From positions 1 through 22,237 of the forward strand of contig CAIMXN010000113.1 in NCBI GenBank assembly GCA_903845455.1: DNA of 22,237 nt, written 5' to 3'. The translations under genes were made by a program, and so were the position numbers. The DNA is from an uncultured beta proteobacterium (GTDB taxonomy: Bacteria; Pseudomonadota; Gammaproteobacteria; Burkholderiales; Burkholderiaceae). Position 1 is the first letter of the stretch. Every line of letters begins with the position of its first letter. Below the pieces are notes generated by a model, which worked only from the letters and a program-made list of their open reading frames with translations, searched no databases and was not told the DNA's origin. This document shows, one piece after another, positions 1 through 7,884 of this stretch.

Positions 1-688
1 ACATGGGAGCTATTTAAATCTCCCTGTAGGGGCTTTGCATTTGCGGCCTATGAATATTTCTATGGAAGAGGCGGGGGCAATCGGAGTTCCTTTTGTGACT
101 GCTTTTGAAGGGTATCGACGTAGCGGCTTACCTCAAGCTGGCATGACAGTTGCCGTGATGGGCGCAAATGGGAAAGTAGGTCAGGCTGCAGTTCAGATTG
201 CAGCAATGCATGGGGCAAATGTGATTGCTGTACAGCGGCACTCAGCTTTTGATGCCTTCTCATGCATTCCAGTCAATGTGATTAATGCTAAAGAGTTATC
301 TCCTGATCAAATCTCTGAAAAGATTCTGCAATTGAGTAATGGGAAGGGTGCTCAAATTGTGTACAACACAGTTGGCAGTGCTTATTTTGAGGCCGCAAAT
401 AAATCATTGGCCAAGGGTGGAACTCAAATCTTTATTGCGACACAGGAGCGCGCTGTGCCATTTGATATTTTTACCTTTTACCGTGGTATGCATACCTATG
501 TTGGTATAGATACCCTGGCACTAGATTGCGTTGAATCTAGTAGGCAATTGGATTTTTTGCGCCCTGGATTTGAGTCTGGAAAATTAAAACCTTTTCCAGT
601 CGATCAGGTTTTTACGCTTGAAAACGCCCACGAAGCTTATAGACAAGTTTTTGGTGGTTCAAAACAAAGAATTATATTTAAGCTGTAG
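1..688 (+). CDS. Medium-chain dehydrogenase/reductase (quinone oxidoreductase type), 5' truncated by window edge
   Basis: The reading frame is open to the left edge (codons from base 2 read HGSYLNLPVGA before the TTG at 35), so this is the C-terminal part of a longer gene and the TTG is not a real start. Seen: the nucleotide-binding motif GANGKVGQAAVQIA, an MDR-type AxxGxxG-like loop, about 42 residues after base 35. It is preceded by an MDR-like stretch, SMEEAGAIGVPFVTAFEG, and followed by the C-terminal FTLENAHEAYRQVFGG segment. Known: this MDR branch reduces quinones, enones or carbonyls with NADPH, and the catalytic/zinc domain lies mostly in the missing N-terminal part, so zinc dependence cannot be judged. 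It is cytoplasmic, with no membrane segment. A cupin gene follows after 35 bases and then a Bug receptor, suggesting a co-transcribed catabolic module. The substrate is unknown. Confidence 0.85.
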   Translation, partial: HGSYLNLPVGALHLRPMNISMEEAGAIGVPFVTAFEGYRRSGLPQAGMTVAVMGANGKVGQAAVQIAAMHGANVIAVQRHSAFDAFSCIPVNVINAKELSPDQISEKILQLSNGKGAQIVYNTVGSAYFEAANKSLAKGGTQIFIATQERAVPFDIFTFYRGMHTYVGIDTLALDCVESSRQLDFLRPGFESGKLKPFPVDQVFTLENAHEAYRQVFGGSKQRIIFKL

Positions 689-723
689 TCCTTAGTGGTG
701 CTACTTGCATCATTGGAATAGTT

Positions 724-1074
724 ATGTACATTACACGATTTAATCAAGCTAAAACCTATGAGGCACCCCAACATGATGACATGACGTGCTTTCGTCTGCA
801 GGGTAAGGAGGCAAGCCCTTGCCATCAAATGTGGATGGGTATGAGCGTGATTGAGCCTGGCGGTCAGACGGGTTTTAATGAGTCAAATGTGGAAAAAATA
901 TACTTAGTGATAGATGGCGAAGTCACTATTTTTTGTGAGTCAGCAGATGGTAGTAAATCAGAAGCAACCTTGTCGAAAAATGATTCCTGTGTTTTTTTGT
1001 CTGGCGAGAAAAGACAGCTAAAAAACTTCAGCAATCAAGTTGCCAAAGTTGTTTTGATCATGGCTTCAAATTAG
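724..1074 (+). CDS. Small single-domain cupin protein lacking canonical metal ligands
   Basis: A 116-residue protein covering one cupin barrel. The first cupin motif is recognisable around residues 46-66 (PGGQTGFNESNVEKIYLVID, then GE), but the positions that normally carry the metal-binding His, His and Glu read as Asn52, Ser54 and Lys58. A canonical metal site is therefore not expected. A second motif (about 87-106) is weak. There is no signal peptide, so it should be cytoplasmic. It lies between an MDR oxidoreductase and a Bug receptor on the same strand with short gaps (35 and 29 bases). From memory, cupins with this His-less motif accompany Bug and catabolic genes in other Burkholderiales. 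The function is unknown: it could be an isomerase, a lyase or a small-ligand sensor. The ATG at 724 has only a weak ribosome-binding site (TTGGAA). Confidence 0.8.
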   Translation: MYITRFNQAKTYEAPQHDDMTCFRLQGKEASPCHQMWMGMSVIEPGGQTGFNESNVEKIYLVIDGEVTIFCESADGSKSEATLSKNDSCVFLSGEKRQLKNFSNQVAKVVLIMASN

Positions 1075-1103
1075 ATTCTTTTTAAATCAGGTGGGTGGAT
1101 AAA

Positions 1104-2105
1104 ATGATAAGAAAAACAAGTGCAATCTCTAAAAATATAATTGCTATTTTGGCGTTAATTTTAGGGCTATCTCTAGTCAGTATAAAAAATGCATATGCAC
1201 TTACACCATGGCCAAAAAAACAAACCATTCGCTTTATAGTGCCATTCACCCCTGGAAGTGGTACTGATGTGATTGCACGTTTATTGGCTAATAAGCTAAG
1301 TGATTCGCTTGGCACATCGATTTTTGTAGAGAACAAGCCAGGTGCTGGTGGCACAATCGGCGCTGGGATTGTGGCTAAGGCTGAGCCAGATGGATATACC
1401 TTCTTAATTCAGTCATCTGGACACGTTGTTAATCCGTTTTTATACTCTAACCTTTCTTACGATACGCTCAAAGATTTTGCGGGTGTTACCTCGCTAGTCC
1501 AATTACCAAATGTTATGGTCACATCACCCAGTTCTGGCTATACCTCAGTCGGTGACTTGGTGAGTAAGGCCTTAATTGAGCCTGGGATAAAAAATTATGC
1601 TTCAGCTGGTAATGGTTCAGCTACCCATATGAATGCAGAAAAATTTAGAATCGCTGCAAAGATTGATGCAAATCATATACCTTATAAGGGGACGCCAGAC
1701 GCCATTACAGACACCATCGCTGGTCGTGTTGATTGGTTTTTTTCCCCAATTGTTTCTGCATTACCATTAATTAAAGATGGAAAGTTACGTGCTTTGGCCG
1801 TCGGCACGGATAAGCGCTCCTTTGCTTTGCCTGATGTACCTACAACGATTGAGGCAGGTTTTCCGAATTCTGCTTATATTTTTTGGGTTGGTATTTTTGC
1901 GCCTGCCAAAACCCCCACAACAATTATTAATCAGATGAATCTCAATATTATCAAAGTGATGAAAGACCCAGAAGTGGTGGCTCAGCTTCGTAAGCTTGGC
2001 GCAGAACCTATGTTGATAGGTCCTCAAAAGTTTGATCAGATGGTGCGGAGCGAAATGGATGCAGCTGCTATTGTAATTAAAGAATCCAAGATGGTTGTCA
2101 ACTAA
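1104..2105 (+). CDS. Bug/TctC family periplasmic tricarboxylate-type solute-binding protein
   Basis: A 333-residue protein from the ATG at 1104, which is preceded by AGGTGGG at 1089-1095 with good spacing. The GTG at 1095 overlaps that site and is rejected. The N-terminus is a Sec signal peptide (basic MIRKTSAISK, then a hydrophobic core to about residue 33). Family hallmarks follow in order: IRFIVPFTPGSGTDVIAR, VENKPGAGGTIG, EPDGYTFL, NGSATHM, IPYKGTPDAI, LPDVPTTIEAGFP and WVGIFAPAKTP. Known: Bug proteins bind small carboxylates, amides or related acids in a cleft between two domains and may hand them to TctA/TctB permeases. Neither permease gene is present here. The usual PGG of the first loop is PGS. 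It is the last gene of the MDR-cupin-Bug module, and a 129-base gap follows. The ligand cannot be read from sequence. Confidence 0.93.
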   Translation: MIRKTSAISKNIIAILALILGLSLVSIKNAYALTPWPKKQTIRFIVPFTPGSGTDVIARLLANKLSDSLGTSIFVENKPGAGGTIGAGIVAKAEPDGYTFLIQSSGHVVNPFLYSNLSYDTLKDFAGVTSLVQLPNVMVTSPSSGYTSVGDLVSKALIEPGIKNYASAGNGSATHMNAEKFRIAAKIDANHIPYKGTPDAITDTIAGRVDWFFSPIVSALPLIKDGKLRALAVGTDKRSFALPDVPTTIEAGFPNSAYIFWVGIFAPAKTPTTIINQMNLNIIKVMKDPEVVAQLRKLGAEPMLIGPQKFDQMVRSEMDAAAIVIKESKMVVN

Positions 2106-2200
2106 AAATACTGATATTCCCATAGAAGAAGAGGACCATTCAGCTACTCTTCCAACTTTTGTGGGTCAGCTCAAAAATGGTGGAAGTTTGCCTTTTGAGT

Positions 2201-2215
2201 GTTACTAAAAGTAAC
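2201..2215. repeat. Short perfect inverted repeat upstream of the AtuA-like gene
   Basis: GTTACT-AAA-AGTAAC forms six-base arms around a three-base centre, lying 19 bases before the ATG at 2235 in the 129-base gap after the preceding Bug gene. There is no T-run after it, so it does not look like an intrinsic terminator. An operator or mRNA leader hairpin is possible, but repeats this short occur by chance. The rest of the gap shows no convincing -35/-10 pair. Confidence 0.3.
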
Positions 2216-2234
2216 TGTACACTGAGCTTACAAA

Positions 2235-3593
2235 ATGCAGAAAGAGATAACGCAGATGCGCGTGATTCGTTTGGGTGCTGGAGCTGGATATTCGGGAGAT
2301 CGCATCTTACCAGCTGTTGAGCTCGCTGAAAAAGGTAGCTTAGACTATCTGGTCTTTGAGTGTTTGGCCGAAAGAACGGTAGCACTCGCTCAGTTAGAGA
2401 AAAGTAAAAATCCAGATTTGGGTTTTGATCCCTTACTGAGGGATCGGATGGAGGCTGTCTTGCTCACCTGTAAAGAACAGGGAATCAAAATAGTGACCAA
2501 TATGGGTGCAGCCAATCCGCATGCCGCAGCCAAAGAGGTGCTCGCTATTGCGAAAGCGTTGGGGATTACATCCTTGAAAGTTGGCGTTGTGAGCGGGGAT
2601 GATGTTTTGCCCCAAGTCTTGTCTGGTAACTTTTCAGTTATGGAGACAGGTGAGTCAATTTCGACAATGAAGGGCGACATTATTTCTGCTAATGCCTATT
2701 TGGGTTCAGAGCCGATTGTCGAAGCATTGTCCTTAGGTGCTGATATTGTGATTACTGGGCGTGTGTCAGATCCAGCACTTTTTCTAGCACCCTTAATGTA
2801 TGAATTTGGGTGGTCTAGCTCAGACTGGGAAAAATTAGGTCAGGGCATTTTGGTTGGCCATTTACTCGAGTGTGCGGCACAAGTTACTGGCGGCTACTTT
2901 GCTGATCCTGGATATCGTGATGTTCCAAATTTAGAAAATCTGGGTTTCCCAATTGCAGAAGTATCAGAAAATGGAGAGGTGATCATTACAAAAGTTGAGG
3001 GATCTGGAGGGTGCGTTACAACAGCCACTTGTTCTGCTCAATTACTATACGAGATAGAAGACCCAGCACAATATCTCCAGCCAGATGTCATAGCAGATTT
3101 TTCGCAGGTTACCTTATTCGAAGTTAGCAAGGATCGAGTTCAAGCTAAAAAAGCGAGTGGACATCCTCGCCCCAATATGATTAAAGCTACAGTAGGTAAA
3201 CGAGATGGTTTTATTGGTGATGGTCAAATTTCTTATGCTGGTTTGGGGGCAGTCTCCAGAGGGCAGTTAGCCTTAGATATTTTACAAAAGCGCATTGAGG
3301 CATCTGGCATTCAATTACTTGATATTCGATATGAGTTAATTGGTGTTAATGCAATTCATGGAGAGAGTCTGTCACGTGGGCATGAACCTTATGAAGTACG
3401 CGTCAGAGTAGCCGCTAGGACTACTACTAAAAAAGAAGCCGAATATGTTGTTAATGAAGTTGAGGCCATGTACTTAAATGGACCAGCTGGTGGTGGGGGC
3501 GCAACAAAATCTGTTCGTGAGGTCATTTCAGCAATATCAGTGCTGCTTCCACGAGATTTAATTAAAACGTCAGTTTCCATGATGGAGCTATAA
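2235..3593 (+). CDS. AtuA-like protein (acyclic terpene utilisation AtuA/DUF1446 family), main domain
   Basis: A 452-residue protein that begins within a few residues of the family signature: RLGAGAGYSGDRILPAVELA, then DYLVFECLAERTVALAQ. Further conserved blocks are TNMGAANPHAAAKE, ITGRVSDPALFLAPL, HLLECAAQVTGGYFADPG, KVEGSGGCVTTATCSAQLLY and a glycine-rich GPAGGGGA near the C-terminus. Known: AtuA is needed for acyclic terpene utilisation in Pseudomonas, but its reaction is not established, and DUF1446 relatives occur in many catabolic clusters without terpene genes. No geranyl-CoA carboxylase genes are nearby, so a terpene role is not supported here. It is cytoplasmic. An internal ATG at 2256 (MRVIRLGAG) fits the usual family start slightly better; both starts have weak ribosome-binding sites. 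The next gene starts directly after the stop, in the same frame. Confidence 0.88.
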   Translation: MQKEITQMRVIRLGAGAGYSGDRILPAVELAEKGSLDYLVFECLAERTVALAQLEKSKNPDLGFDPLLRDRMEAVLLTCKEQGIKIVTNMGAANPHAAAKEVLAIAKALGITSLKVGVVSGDDVLPQVLSGNFSVMETGESISTMKGDIISANAYLGSEPIVEALSLGADIVITGRVSDPALFLAPLMYEFGWSSSDWEKLGQGILVGHLLECAAQVTGGYFADPGYRDVPNLENLGFPIAEVSENGEVIITKVEGSGGCVTTATCSAQLLYEIEDPAQYLQPDVIADFSQVTLFEVSKDRVQAKKASGHPRPNMIKATVGKRDGFIGDGQISYAGLGAVSRGQLALDILQKRIEASGIQLLDIRYELIGVNAIHGESLSRGHEPYEVRVRVAARTTTKKEAEYVVNEVEAMYLNGPAGGGGATKSVREVISAISVLLPRDLIKTSVSMMEL

Positions 3594-3896
3594 ATGCTAT
3601 TGAGAGAGATTGCACATTCCAGAACAGGTGATAAAGGTAATCGCTCAATTATTTCTGTAATTGCCTATGACATCAAAGATTTTCCAAGAATTGAGGCTGA
3701 AGTGACAGCGGAGCGAGTCAAGATACTTTATCAAGATCTTGTTAAAGGCCATGTAGAAAGATTTGTGATGCCTCAGATTGGAGCGCTAAACTTTGTGTTA
3801 CATGATGCATTGGGAGGAGGAGTCACCACATCTTTGGCGCTAGATGCCCACGGGAAGTCACTAAGCTCTGCAATACTCAGTTTGCAGATAGACTAA
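3594..3896 (+). CDS. AtuA-related small protein (AtuA C-terminal ferredoxin-fold-like domain)
   Basis: A 100-residue protein with the conserved opening LREIAHSRTGDKGNRSIISV, where GDKG is the family landmark, and the C-terminal block GALNFVLHDALGGGVTTSLA. In many bacteria this module is the C-terminal domain of a longer AtuA-like protein; here it is a separate cistron. The ATG lies immediately after the TAA of the upstream gene (3591-3593), in the same reading frame. GGAG at 3583-3586 provides an upstream ribosome-binding site, so translational coupling is likely. It probably forms a complex with the 452-residue partner (inference). Catalytic activity is unknown. Confidence 0.85.
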   Translation: MLLREIAHSRTGDKGNRSIISVIAYDIKDFPRIEAEVTAERVKILYQDLVKGHVERFVMPQIGALNFVLHDALGGGVTTSLALDAHGKSLSSAILSLQID

Positions 3897-3907
3897 GGCA
3901 GATTCAT

Positions 3908-4789
3908 ATGAAGAAAAAAACCTGGATTGAGGCGGCAGTGAATGGGGCTTGGACGAGAGCCAAACAGCCATGTATTCCACTATCGCCGGATGAGATCATT
4001 GCGGAGGCTATTGCTTGTGGCAGGGCTGGAGCTTCAATTGTTCACTACCATGCTTATGACCCAGAGACTGGCCAACAGACTCCTTCAGTGGATGTTAATA
4101 CCTACATTATTGAATCTATTAAATCTGTGATTGATTTGATAGTGTATCCAGCCATATCTCCTATCAGTGCTGCTCAAGCTGTATCACCAGAGGCTGGTGA
4201 ACTGAGGTATGCCACGTCTAGAATATTAGGCGAGCGCGGTTTAATGGAGTGGATGGTAGTTGATCCTGGCTCTGTGAATATGCACTCAACCTTAAGTCGT
4301 GATGGTGCTTCAGGTCCTCAGGGTTATGTATATATTAATACTGAGGCTACTCTGAGCGTGGCAATGGAGCTGTCAAAAAAGTTTGGCATTCGTCCAAGTT
4401 ATGCGATTTATGAACCCGGTTTTATAAGGTGGGGAACACTGTTAGCCAAAAAATATGCGGTCAAAAGACCCATTTATCGGTTTATGTTTTCTGACCAATT
4501 TACGTTTGGAGCGCCAGTACAAGAATTTGCTTTGGAGGCTTATGTTCGAATGCTAAAGCTTGAAATGCCCGAAGCCGAATGGATGGTCTCAGGGCTAGGT
4601 GTGGATATCAGCCCTCTGATTAAAGCTACCATTCGTCTGGGCGGTCATATTCGAGTTGGGCTTGAAGATTCTCATTTGGGTTCTACTGAATCTAGTTGGA
4701 AAAGTGTCGAGCGCGTTGTTTCTGCAGTAGAAAAAGTAGGTGGCAATATTGCTACTGCTCTAGATGTACGTAACAGTCTAGCTACTTAA
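3908..4789 (+). CDS. BKACE family beta-keto acid cleavage enzyme (3-keto-5-aminohexanoate cleavage-like, DUF849)
   Basis: A 293-residue TIM-barrel enzyme. The family opening is present (WIEAAVNGAWTR), with Glu8 in the place of the catalytic-site Glu and His46/His48 in the zinc-binding HYHAYD motif. Near the C-terminus the motif RVGLEDSHLG carries Glu253-Asp254, expected to supply the third zinc ligand. Known: BKACE enzymes condense a beta-keto acid with acetyl-CoA, giving acetoacetate plus a new CoA thioester; substrate range varies widely across the family. It follows the two AtuA-type cistrons after 11 bases and precedes a Bug receptor after 24 bases, so the four genes probably form one unit for uptake and breakdown of an unknown keto acid. 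An AAGGCAG ribosome-binding site lies just before the start. The substrate cannot be assigned; true 3-keto-5-aminohexanoate (lysine fermentation) is unlikely in this setting. Confidence 0.9.
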   Translation: MKKKTWIEAAVNGAWTRAKQPCIPLSPDEIIAEAIACGRAGASIVHYHAYDPETGQQTPSVDVNTYIIESIKSVIDLIVYPAISPISAAQAVSPEAGELRYATSRILGERGLMEWMVVDPGSVNMHSTLSRDGASGPQGYVYINTEATLSVAMELSKKFGIRPSYAIYEPGFIRWGTLLAKKYAVKRPIYRFMFSDQFTFGAPVQEFALEAYVRMLKLEMPEAEWMVSGLGVDISPLIKATIRLGGHIRVGLEDSHLGSTESSWKSVERVVSAVEKVGGNIATALDVRNSLAT

Positions 4790-4813
4790 TAATTTATTGA
4801 CCTTGGGGAACAG

Positions 4814-5785
4814 ATGAATAAAAGATTACAGATATTACAGTGGCCAATACTGATGAGTATGGTGTTGCTGAACGGCAGTGTTTATGCGCAAAACTATCCG
4901 GCAAAACAGCTGACTTTTGTGGTTCCATTTATTGCCGGTAGTGCGACAGATCAACAAGCCAGAGTGGTTGCACAAGGAATAACTGAAGCAACAGGGATCT
5001 CAGTGATTGTAGACAATAAAGTGGGTGCAAATGGCTTTATTGCTGCGCAAGCTGTGGCAGGATCTGCTCCTGATGGTTATACGATATTAGTAAGCACCAA
5101 CACAACGCACGCTGCAAATGAGCATCTGTTTAAGAAGTTGCCGTACGATCCAGTAAAGGATTTTGAGCCGATTACAGCGCTTAATAAAGGAAGTCAAATT
5201 CTCATTGTGAATAAGAATTTCCCAGCGAATAGCGTTAAAGAGCTGATTGCTGCAGCTAAAAAGAACCCAGGAAAGTATACGTTTGGTAGTGGTAGTGCCT
5301 CTAGCCGACTTGCAGTTGAGTTATTTCAACAAATGGCCGGCATTCAATTGCTACATGTACCTTATAAAAGTAGCCCCTTAGCAATTAATGATTTGATTGC
5401 TGGGAATATTGACTTAATGATTGTTGATGCACCTAATTCATTAGCACAAATGAAGGCCAATAACGTGCGAGGTCTCGCCGTGTCTGGTGCGAGCCGAAAT
5501 CCTCTAGCACCTGAATTACCAACAATCGCAGAGGCTGGGGTGCCAGGCTATGAGATGTCATATTGGACTGCAGCATGGGCTCCAGCGAAAACCCCAAAGT
5601 CAATTATTGATAAATTAAATCAGTTAATGATTGCAGCGACCAAAGCAGAGCCAGCTCAAAAGTTTTATACCAGCACTGGCTCTGAAAGATACACAACCAG
5701 TCCTGAAGGCCTAGCTAAATTTCAAGCCTTAGAAGCAAATAAGTGGGGCGCAATTATTAAAGAGGCGAAGATTGAGAGAGAGTAG
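4814..5785 (+). CDS. Bug/TctC family periplasmic solute-binding protein
   Basis: A 323-residue protein with a Sec signal peptide ending near VYAQ (about residue 25). Family blocks seen: LTFVVPFIAGSATDQQAR, VDNKVGANGFIAAQ, APDGYTIL, SGSASSRLAVELF, VPYKSSPLAI, LAPELPTIAEAGVPG and WAPAKTP. The usual PGGxxD ligand loop reads IAGSATD, and GAGG is replaced by GANG, so the pocket is divergent. GGGGAA just before the ATG is the ribosome-binding site. It ends the AtuA/BKACE module and converges with the minus-strand amidohydrolase 41 bases away. The ligand is likely the substrate or precursor for the upstream BKACE enzyme (inference from position only). Confidence 0.93.
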   Translation: MNKRLQILQWPILMSMVLLNGSVYAQNYPAKQLTFVVPFIAGSATDQQARVVAQGITEATGISVIVDNKVGANGFIAAQAVAGSAPDGYTILVSTNTTHAANEHLFKKLPYDPVKDFEPITALNKGSQILIVNKNFPANSVKELIAAAKKNPGKYTFGSGSASSRLAVELFQQMAGIQLLHVPYKSSPLAINDLIAGNIDLMIVDAPNSLAQMKANNVRGLAVSGASRNPLAPELPTIAEAGVPGYEMSYWTAAWAPAKTPKSIIDKLNQLMIAATKAEPAQKFYTSTGSERYTTSPEGLAKFQALEANKWGAIIKEAKIERE

Positions 5786-5787
5786 TG

Positions 5788-5827
5788 AAAAATTACCATG
5801 CACTGAATTCTTCCTCCTGTAATTTTT
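5788..5827. terminator. Possible bidirectional terminator between convergent genes
   Basis: AAAAATTAC (5788-5796) is the exact reverse complement of GTAATTTTT (5819-5827), with a 22-base loop. The right arm runs into further T and A residues. It fills nearly the whole gap between the Bug gene ending at 5785 and the minus-strand amidohydrolase, and its last base touches that gene's stop codon. The stem is AT-rich with a long loop, so it would be weak; position is the main argument. Confidence 0.4.
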
Positions 5828-6783
5828 TAAAAGCGGTATAAACGCTCTGGGTTGCTTACCAATACTTTGAGGAGGTTCTGGCGATTTGGGATCCACTCTG
5901 GCAGAAGGTTGAAGATCCTAAGATCATCAACAATCCTGTATGGCGTAATTTGCATTGCTGGAATTCCTGGAAGGGTGTTTGTGTGAGGCCAGTCACTTGC
6001 CCACAGCATCCGATCTGGATTCGTTTCTACAAACAACTGGGCCAAGTCTTTTACCTCAGAATAGTCAGGACTTGCATTGGAGATGCGGTAGATTCCTGAT
6101 AGTTTGATATAAATTTTCCCTGATTTGGCTAGATCTAGAATCACTGGTAACTCAATCTGTTTTTCAAACCCTGCTGCCTTGATGGATGCGAAGTGATCGA
6201 AGACAACTGGAACTGGTAGGGTATAGATACTATTTGCTATACCAGCAATGACTTTAGCTGATGCATATATTTGAATATGGAGATCAAAGTCTTTAATGCG
6301 TTGTGCTAATTGAACTAATTGTTTACGGGCAACTTCGGCATCGAAGATGCCTGAGGTAGAGAGATTCATGCGGACACCACGGGCGCCCATAGAAACCATT
6401 TTGGCGAGTTCTTGATCGGTCGTCTTTTCATCAATGACAATGACTGCTCGCGCTGAATTCCCCATTTCCTGAGTTGAGAGTAGTTGAAAAGTGTTATCAG
6501 TTCCATAAAAACTTGGCTGAATCAAAACTACTCTAGAAAGATTGAGTCCTTTCAGATGTTGTTTGAGTGCGGGGACCCCACATTCAGGTGGGGTGTAGAC
6601 CCGATCTGACACCATTGGATATTGTGCTTGAGGACCGATGACATGGATATGGCAGTCACACGCGCCAATGGGTACATCAAAGTTAGGCTTCAATTTAGAC
6701 TCCGCAAAAGATTCGACTGAGGAAAGGGCGCTACTAGCCAATAGAGCAGCTGCGTTTCCTATAAATCTTCTTCTAGTGATCAC
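5827..6783 (-). CDS. Tat-exported amidohydrolase, 2-pyrone-4,6-dicarboxylate lactonase (LigI)-like
   Basis: A 318-residue protein from a GTG start preceded by AGGAGAA with six bases spacing. The N-terminus MITRRRFIGNAAALLASSAL is a twin-arginine signal with an RRRFIG core, so export in folded form is predicted. The barrel domain begins at about residue 40: CDCHIHVIGP supplies His45/His47, GARGVRMN follows at about 133-140, FDHFAS carries His197, and WASDWPHT carries Asp264. This is the COG3618 pattern shared by LigI, D-galactarolactone isomerase and sugar lactonases; LigI itself works without a divalent metal. It is the last gene of a minus-strand trio (Bug, dehydrogenase, this), 19 bases after the dehydrogenase. 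The likely role is hydrolysing or isomerising a lactone of a polycarboxylic acid in the periplasm. The exact substrate is not determinable, and characterised LigI is cytoplasmic. Confidence 0.88.
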   Translation of the reverse strand: MITRRRFIGNAAALLASSALSSVESFAESKLKPNFDVPIGACDCHIHVIGPQAQYPMVSDRVYTPPECGVPALKQHLKGLNLSRVVLIQPSFYGTDNTFQLLSTQEMGNSARAVIVIDEKTTDQELAKMVSMGARGVRMNLSTSGIFDAEVARKQLVQLAQRIKDFDLHIQIYASAKVIAGIANSIYTLPVPVVFDHFASIKAAGFEKQIELPVILDLAKSGKIYIKLSGIYRISNASPDYSEVKDLAQLFVETNPDRMLWASDWPHTNTLPGIPAMQITPYRIVDDLRIFNLLPEWIPNRQNLLKVLVSNPERLYRF

Positions 6784-6802
6784 AGTGTTCTCCTAAAAAT
6801 GC

Positions 6803-7864
6803 TTAGTATTTAGCAAAATGTTTAACAAAAGAGTCACCTACTGCTTTGGTGCCCAAATTTCCACCAATATCCCGAGTAACTTCGCCTAAGTCAATGAGCT
6901 GATCGACACAACGATCAATCGCTTGAGCAGCCTTAATAAATTGAGGCTGTCTCGTTTTCTGGCCATGCCAGTTCAATAACATGGCGGCAGATAAAATGAG
7001 TGAGAATGGATTGGCAATATCTTTGCCGGCAATATCAGGCGCAGAGCCATGTGCTGCCTGCCCCATTGCATATTGTTCTCCGGCATTGAGGGATCCCCCC
7101 AATCCAAGACTTCCTGATAGTTCGGCCGTAAGGTCAGACAAAATATCCCCAAACATATTGGTAGTAACAATGGTGTCAAACCGTTCTGGGGCACGCACTA
7201 CGTGAGCCATCATGGCATCAACAATAAAGTCATCTATTTGAACCTCGGGATAATGTTCGCCGACTTGTTTGCAGATGTCGATAAACATACCATCACCAAT
7301 TTTTAGAACATTTGCTTTGTGAACAATCGTGACATGCTTTTTGCGAGTCATTGCAAGATCAAAAGCTGCCTTTGCAATGCGCTCACAGCACTGCCTTGTA
7401 ATGCGCCTAAGCGAGATCACCACATCTTGAGTGATGAGCATTTCGCTGTTACCTGATTCAACATTTCTGTCGGCATAGAAGCCTTCGGTATTTTCACGAA
7501 CAACAGCGAGATCGAAGGGCTTTACACAAGTTGGAACTTTTGGGTAAGTGCGCGCTGGTCGAATGTTGGCAAAAAGATCCAATTCTTTTCTGAAGAATTT
7601 AGAGGGGTTAATCTCTCCTTTGGATTCATCTTTAAAGTCATACGTTGACATGGGCCCAAGCATGAGGCCATTTGCCGCTTTGACCTTTTCAAGTAGAGTT
7701 GGGGTGACTGTACTGCCATATTTTTGGAGACTAATATGACCGGCAGTTTCCTGCTCCAGTTCAATTCCCAGATTGAGTTTATTTGAAACACTCTCTAATA
7801 CTTGGCTTGTAACTGCCATGGTCTCTGGACCGATACCGTCGCCGGGAATGATGATAATTTTCAT
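6803..7864 (-). CDS. Isocitrate/isopropylmalate dehydrogenase family NAD(P)-dependent decarboxylating dehydrogenase
   Basis: A 353-residue protein with the full family signature: IPGDGIGPE at the N-terminus, the substrate-binding arginines in FFRKELDLFANIRP (Arg92, Arg102) and VVRENTEGFY (Arg123, Tyr130), Lys183 in VHKANV, metal-ligand aspartates in VDAMMAH (Asp216) and MFGDILSDL (Asp240, Asp244), and the cofactor loop HGSAPDIAGK at 272-281. Known: members oxidise and decarboxylate 2-hydroxy acids such as isocitrate, 3-isopropylmalate, D-malate, tartrate or homoisocitrate. It sits between a Bug receptor (20 bases upstream) and a LigI-like hydrolase rather than with leuC/leuD, so a catabolic hydroxy-acid substrate is more likely than leucine synthesis. 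It is cytoplasmic. No clear ribosome-binding site is seen before the ATG, suggesting coupling to the upstream gene. Confidence 0.9.
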   Translation of the reverse strand: MKIIIIPGDGIGPETMAVTSQVLESVSNKLNLGIELEQETAGHISLQKYGSTVTPTLLEKVKAANGLMLGPMSTYDFKDESKGEINPSKFFRKELDLFANIRPARTYPKVPTCVKPFDLAVVRENTEGFYADRNVESGNSEMLITQDVVISLRRITRQCCERIAKAAFDLAMTRKKHVTIVHKANVLKIGDGMFIDICKQVGEHYPEVQIDDFIVDAMMAHVVRAPERFDTIVTTNMFGDILSDLTAELSGSLGLGGSLNAGEQYAMGQAAHGSAPDIAGKDIANPFSLILSAAMLLNWHGQKTRQPQFIKAAQAIDRCVDQLIDLGEVTRDIGGNLGTKAVGDSFVKHFAKY

Positions 7865-7884
7865 GTAAGTGGTGAGTGCTAAAT

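Noticed and set aside
6803..7864. Leucine biosynthesis leuB
   Set aside because: No leuC/leuD nearby; gene order with a Bug receptor and a lactonase points to catabolism of another hydroxy acid.
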